A stretch of 20,779 nucleotides of DNA from DASZMJ01 sp035551935. Lineage in GTDB: Bacteria > Planctomycetota > Planctomycetia > Isosphaerales > Isosphaeraceae. Every line of letters starts with the position of its first letter. The first letter of the stretch is position 1. Shown one piece after another: positions 17,500 to 20,779 of this stretch. The position numbers were made by a program, and so were the translations under genes. Under the pieces are notes generated by a model. The model made no database searches. It had not been told where the DNA came from and saw nothing but the letters and a program-made list of their open reading frames with translations. The DNA lies in the NCBI GenBank assembly GCA_035551935.1, contig DASZMJ010000454.1:1-20779 (forward strand), written 5' to 3'.

Positions 17500-20457
17500 T
17501 CAGGGCTCGTTGGCGTCGAGGCCGGCCTCGAGGACCTTGCCGATCTTGTGGCGGCAGTCTTCGAGGTGGGCGCGGGTGGTGTCGTCGATGGTGACGTCCT
17601 TCCGCTCGAGCAGCTTGCCGATGCGGTCGCCGATCTGGCGGAGGTGGAGCCGGGCCAGCGCCCGCGCGTCGGCGGGATAGGAGCCGCCGCCGTTGAAGGA
17701 GAGGAAGGCGAAGGAGCCGCCGAAGTCGCCCCGGCGCTCGCCGAGGACGATGGTGCTGAGGCGCTTCAGGTACTCGCGCTGGAGGTTGCGGCGGACGGTC
17801 GAGAGGGCGACCTCCCTGGGCGCGGCCTTGGCCTTGTCGTCGGGCTTGGCGGCCTTGTCGTCGACGAGGTCGCAGCAGTCGCAATCGGCGTCGGGGTTGG
17901 CCTCGGACCAGATGCCGTCGGAGAGGGTCCGGAAGACCTCGGCCATCTTCAGCGGCTTGGAGCCGGGCTCGGCCTGGAGCTCCTGGTTCTGGAGCCGGGC
18001 CAGGACCTCGGGCGCGAGGCACTGCGCCAGGACGATGCGCTGGACGTCGAGGACGCGTTGATGGACGGGATAGTCCACCTCGCCGAGCATCATCGCCTCG
18101 TTGCCCCAGCCCGACCACTTCTCGGTGGCGAGGCGGCGGAGCAACGCCGGCGAGAACTTGAAGGCGCGGTCGCTGAGGATCTGGTCGACGAGGAACGCCA
18201 GGCACTCGCGCTGCTTCGGACCCGGCACGGGGACGATCGGGTCGCGGGCGTTCTTGTCCCCCTTGTGGTCGCGGGAGATCGACTGGCCGCCGATGTAGTT
18301 GGAGACGAGGTACGCCGCGTTGCCGTACTGCGACAGCAGGATCGCGAAGGCGCGGCGGTTCCGCGACCACGGCTCGCCGTCGCGGACGACCTTGGCGTCG
18401 AGGTCCTTGAGCAGCTCGGCCGACAGCGCGATGCGGTCCTTGGCGAAGCGGCAGACGTCGGAGCCGAGGTCGAAGCGGTTGACCTGCGGGTCGTTGTTCA
18501 GCGCGGCGTCCTCGTCGGTCGCGAAGGCCAGGTCGGGCTCGGGGGCCCGCGCGGCGATCGCCCTCAGCTCGCCGGCCTCGTCGCCCATGATGGGCTTATA
18601 CGCATATTCGATGGCCCAGTAGTCGTACGGGCCGAGGGTGGTCGTGTAATAGTCCCCCTGCTTGACCCCCTTGGGCGCGATGTTGACGGGGCTGTAGTCC
18701 ATCACGCTGCCGACGAGCCCCTTGACGCGGGTGATGGCCGTGTCGTTGAGCTGCTCGGCGGTCAGCATCGCGCTGGCCTTGAAGTTGTGCCGCAGGCCGA
18801 TCGAGTGGCCGACCTCGTGCATGACCACTTCCTTGAGCGCCTGGCCGATGAACTCCTCGGGCACCTCGACCGGGCCCCCCTTGCCGCCGCGGTCCGGCAC
18901 GGCCAGCGCCATCGCCGCCAGCGCGAAGTCGGCCTGCATGCCGGCCTGATAGGTGCAGGTATGACCATCCCGACGCGCCAGCCGGCTCAGCCGGTAGTCG
19001 AGCGACGACCAGTCCGCCGGCACGACCGAGGGCGCGTTCGCCGCGCCGTTGCCCCGGCCCGCCGTCAGCGGCAACGGGCCGCCGAAGCCGTACTTCGCGG
19101 CCATGATCGGGCTGATGACCTCGCCGACGGCCAGCGGGGTCAGGTCGAGCTCGCCCCCCTGCCCCGTCGGCTTCGCGCCGATCATCAGGGCGTATTCCTG
19201 CTTCCAGTGGCGGATGAAGCTCGAGTCGAAGATCACGTCGCCGTCGATGATCTCGCCGGTCAAGGGGTTCGAGCGGAAGCACGTCCGCGCGTAGCCGCGA
19301 TCGCTCGTGACCCAGCGGAAGGTGCAATAGCTCGTGTCCTCGGGGTCGAACTCCTCGCCCGGCTGCTGCCAGCGCACGGCCAATGCGTTGCGGAAGCCGA
19401 TCTTCTCGAACGCCTTGTTCCACTCGAGGATGCCCGCCTCGACATACGGCCGGTACTCGTGCGGCACCGTGTCCTCGACCCACCAGACGACCTGCTTCCG
19501 CGGCGGCGAGAGCTTCGCCCGCATGTCGGCCTTGTCGAGCCGCCAGCGGTTGAGCAGGCGAACATAGTTCGAATCGGAGTCGGTCGAGCCGAAGTCCTTC
19601 GACGTGCTCAGCCAGTGGCCGATGCGGTCGTCGGCCAATCGGGTCCGGAAGCCGAAGTCGTTGGGCAGGCGGATGAGGCTGTAGTGGATGACCAGGGTGA
19701 TCCCGCGCGGGTCGGCGACGCCGTCGTTGCCGCCGAACATCGCCATCATCCCGCGCATCCCGGCGCCGCCGAAGGTGGCCTCGACCTCGAGCTCGAGGTT
19801 GTCCTTCAGCCCCTTGACCTTGTACCAGGACGACCGGCTCCGGTCGAGGAAGCCGAGGTTGAGCTGCGCCAGGTCGGTCATGAACATGTCGGCCAAGTCG
19901 ATGACCGTCGCGCCCGAGGGGCTGACCGTGCGGATCGGCAGCGACATCAGCACGGAGTCGACGTAGTTCTGCTTGACCGACTTCTCGATCGGCGTGCCGG
20001 GCGTGGCCTTGTAGCTGATGTTGCGCCGGACGAGCTGGATGTGCTCGTCGACCTTGCGGAAGACGACGACCATCTCGTCGCCGTTGGAGACCGGCTCGCC
20101 GGTGCGTCCCAGGCCGCGGGCGATGGTGGCCAGCACGAGCATCGGCTGGTCGAGCTGGTGCGGGCGGATCTCGGCGTAGAGGTGCTCGTCCTTGCGGTGG
20201 AGGGTGAAGAGGCCGTCGATCTTCTCGGCCCCCCGGGTCATCTCGTTGAAGTCGGGATAATGCCGGTCGCTGGCGCCCCCTCCCACACGGCCCGGGCCGC
20301 CGGCCGCGCGCATCTGGCTGAGGATCGCGTCGAGGTCGGCCTTGGTCTCGCCCCCGGCCTTGGTCTCGGGCCTGGGCTCCTGCGCCCGCACGCCCACCGT
20401 CCCGATGGTCATGGCGAGGGCCGTCGCGACCCCCCCCCATATCGTGGTTCGTCTCAT
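17500..20457 (-). CDS. Large secreted zinc-dependent metalloprotease (DUF5117/DUF4953 type)
   Basis: The protein has about 985 residues. The N-terminus, a basic MRRTTIW followed by VATALAMTIGTVGVRAQ, is a signal peptide, so the mature enzyme is exported. The first half (about residues 80-330) matches the DUF5117/DUF5118-type region as I know it. The catalytic region has HEVGHSIGLRH (residues 547-557), the metzincin zinc site HExxHxxGxxH, and SVMDYSP around M586, the Met-turn. The region after it continues the DUF4953-type domain. A CDCC cluster followed by a lysine/aspartate-rich stretch lies in the C-terminal quarter. Start ATG 20457 has GGGAG 12 bases upstream, a loose fit; the frame is open farther upstream without signal-peptide character. 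A run of nine G (20430-20438) falls in codons 7-10. Substrate is unknown. The gene appears monocistronic and is convergent with the slipin gene. Confidence 0.9.
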   Translation of the reverse strand: MRRTTIWGGVATALAMTIGTVGVRAQEPRPETKAGGETKADLDAILSQMRAAGGPGRVGGGASDRHYPDFNEMTRGAEKIDGLFTLHRKDEHLYAEIRPHQLDQPMLVLATIARGLGRTGEPVSNGDEMVVVFRKVDEHIQLVRRNISYKATPGTPIEKSVKQNYVDSVLMSLPIRTVSPSGATVIDLADMFMTDLAQLNLGFLDRSRSSWYKVKGLKDNLELEVEATFGGAGMRGMMAMFGGNDGVADPRGITLVIHYSLIRLPNDFGFRTRLADDRIGHWLSTSKDFGSTDSDSNYVRLLNRWRLDKADMRAKLSPPRKQVVWWVEDTVPHEYRPYVEAGILEWNKAFEKIGFRNALAVRWQQPGEEFDPEDTSYCTFRWVTSDRGYARTCFRSNPLTGEIIDGDVIFDSSFIRHWKQEYALMIGAKPTGQGGELDLTPLAVGEVISPIMAAKYGFGGPLPLTAGRGNGAANAPSVVPADWSSLDYRLSRLARRDGHTCTYQAGMQADFALAAMALAVPDRGGKGGPVEVPEEFIGQALKEVVMHEVGHSIGLRHNFKASAMLTAEQLNDTAITRVKGLVGSVMDYSPVNIAPKGVKQGDYYTTTLGPYDYWAIEYAYKPIMGDEAGELRAIAARAPEPDLAFATDEDAALNNDPQVNRFDLGSDVCRFAKDRIALSAELLKDLDAKVVRDGEPWSRNRRAFAILLSQYGNAAYLVSNYIGGQSISRDHKGDKNARDPIVPVPGPKQRECLAFLVDQILSDRAFKFSPALLRRLATEKWSGWGNEAMMLGEVDYPVHQRVLDVQRIVLAQCLAPEVLARLQNQELQAEPGSKPLKMAEVFRTLSDGIWSEANPDADCDCCDLVDDKAAKPDDKAKAAPREVALSTVRRNLQREYLKRLSTIVLGERRGDFGGSFAFLSFNGGGSYPADARALARLHLRQIGDRIGKLLERKDVTIDDTTRAHLEDCRHKIGKVLEAGLDANEP
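20430..20438 (-). repeat. Nine-base G homopolymer in the metalloprotease signal peptide
   Basis: On the coding strand TGG GGG GGG GTC gives nine consecutive G within codons 7-10. A one-base slip here would shift the frame before the mature protein begins. The tract is the longest homopolymer I noticed in the window. Confidence 0.8.
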
Positions 20458-20664
20458 CGTGGTCAGGCTCCCGGTGCGTCCCCGGCGGAGTGTCGATCGT
20501 CGCGGCCGTCGGTTGTCCTCCCCGGCGCAGACCGCAATCTTTCTCCATCCTGACCGAAGCCGTTCAGGGTCGCAAGGGGCGCTGCGACGGAGGGCCGGCG
20601 TCGCGGTCGTCAAAATCGACGCGACCGCCCCGTCCCGCACCCGGTCTCGGGCCGTAGCCCCTTT

Positions 20665-20689
20665 CCCCTCGCCCCCCCGGGGCGAGGGG
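20665..20689. repeat. Perfect 11-bp palindrome with a GGCCGGGGGTGAGG flank
   Basis: CCCCTCGCCCC (20665-20675) and GGGGCGAGGGG (20679-20689) pair around CCC. The flank up to 20701 resembles the repeat at 13171-13185 in inverted form, so it is probably part of a dispersed repeat family lying upstream of the metalloprotease gene. Confidence 0.65.
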
Positions 20690-20731
20690 CCGGGGGTGAG
20701 GACGCATGCGCACCGGGATGGGCGGCCGGGT

Positions 20732-20779
20732 GGCTGGGGCCGAAGGCCCGTTCGGATCCCGGGGCCTTCGGCCCCAGCC
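20732..20779. repeat. Perfect 18-bp inverted repeat at the window edge
   Basis: Arms 20732-20749 and 20762-20779 are perfect inverted copies. Each arm contains its own small hairpin, GGGCC-GAA-GGCCC. This two-hairpin layout resembles the GTAG palindromes but without the GTAG foot in the visible part. The right end may continue beyond the window. Confidence 0.85.

Noticed and set aside
17548..20553. A 1001-residue plus-strand frame opposite the metalloprotease
   Set aside because: The minus strand encodes a clear signal peptide, HExxHxxGxxH and Met-turn; the plus-strand frame is compositional shadow.

Overview
The window looks like a chromosomal segment of a very GC-rich planctomycete, most likely Isosphaeraceae-like (Paludisphaera, Tautonia, Singulisphaera type). 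This is inferred from three things: strong G/C use at third codon positions, the protein set (tandem UvrA fusion, HEAT-repeat protein with a membrane-anchored N-terminus, STN-like secreted protein, slipin, DUF5117-type secreted metalloprotease), and many dispersed palindromic repeats. No replicon, phage, CRISPR or defence locus was recognised.

Layout, left to right. A 5'-truncated tandem UvrA fusion (3-4271, +) with an unrecognised C-terminal extension. An MFS transporter (4474-5934, +). Malate dehydrogenase (6015-7010, +). A 346-bp MITE-like element abutting a REPIN-like palindrome (7045-7466). A PBP4-type D,D-carboxypeptidase on the minus strand (7468-9063). A divergent HEAT-repeat protein (9266-10714, +). 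A MotA/TolQ/ExbB-like membrane protein (10849-12120, +). An STN-like secreted protein (12298-13014, +). A decayed minus-strand remnant and a nested palindrome (12979-13323). A second MFS transporter (13349-14707, +) closely followed by a UPF0178/YaiI protein (14717-15178, +). A tRNA pair (Trp, then an aberrant CAU tRNA) between 15383 and 15665. A slipin-type SPFH protein (16031-17137, +). A second, inverted copy of the MITE-like element (17148-17490). A large secreted metzincin-type protease on the minus strand (17500-20457), followed by more palindromes up to the window end.

The genes are mostly independent housekeeping or envelope functions: DNA repair, central carbon metabolism, peptidoglycan trimming, transport and secreted proteolysis. 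The only likely co-transcribed pair is MFS transporter 2 with UPF0178 (9-bp gap). Two promoters with an exact 17-bp spacer are visible, before the HEAT gene and before the STN-like gene.

The most interesting layer is the repeat content. (a) Two about 99% identical 343-346 bp elements with imperfect terminal inverted repeats lie in opposite orientation, each filling the gap between convergent genes. (b) At least three palindromes share a GTAG foot next to a 7-bp hairpin but have unrelated stem sequences, as expected for several coexisting REP/REPIN families. One of these sits in frame inside the linker joining the two UvrA copies. (c) Two other palindromes share a TTCACC start, three 9-bp purine-rich units per arm and an AT-rich loop; one of them supplies the C-terminus and stop codon of a transporter. 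I did not find a clear new multi-gene system; the repeat ecology and the UvrA fusion are the best leads.
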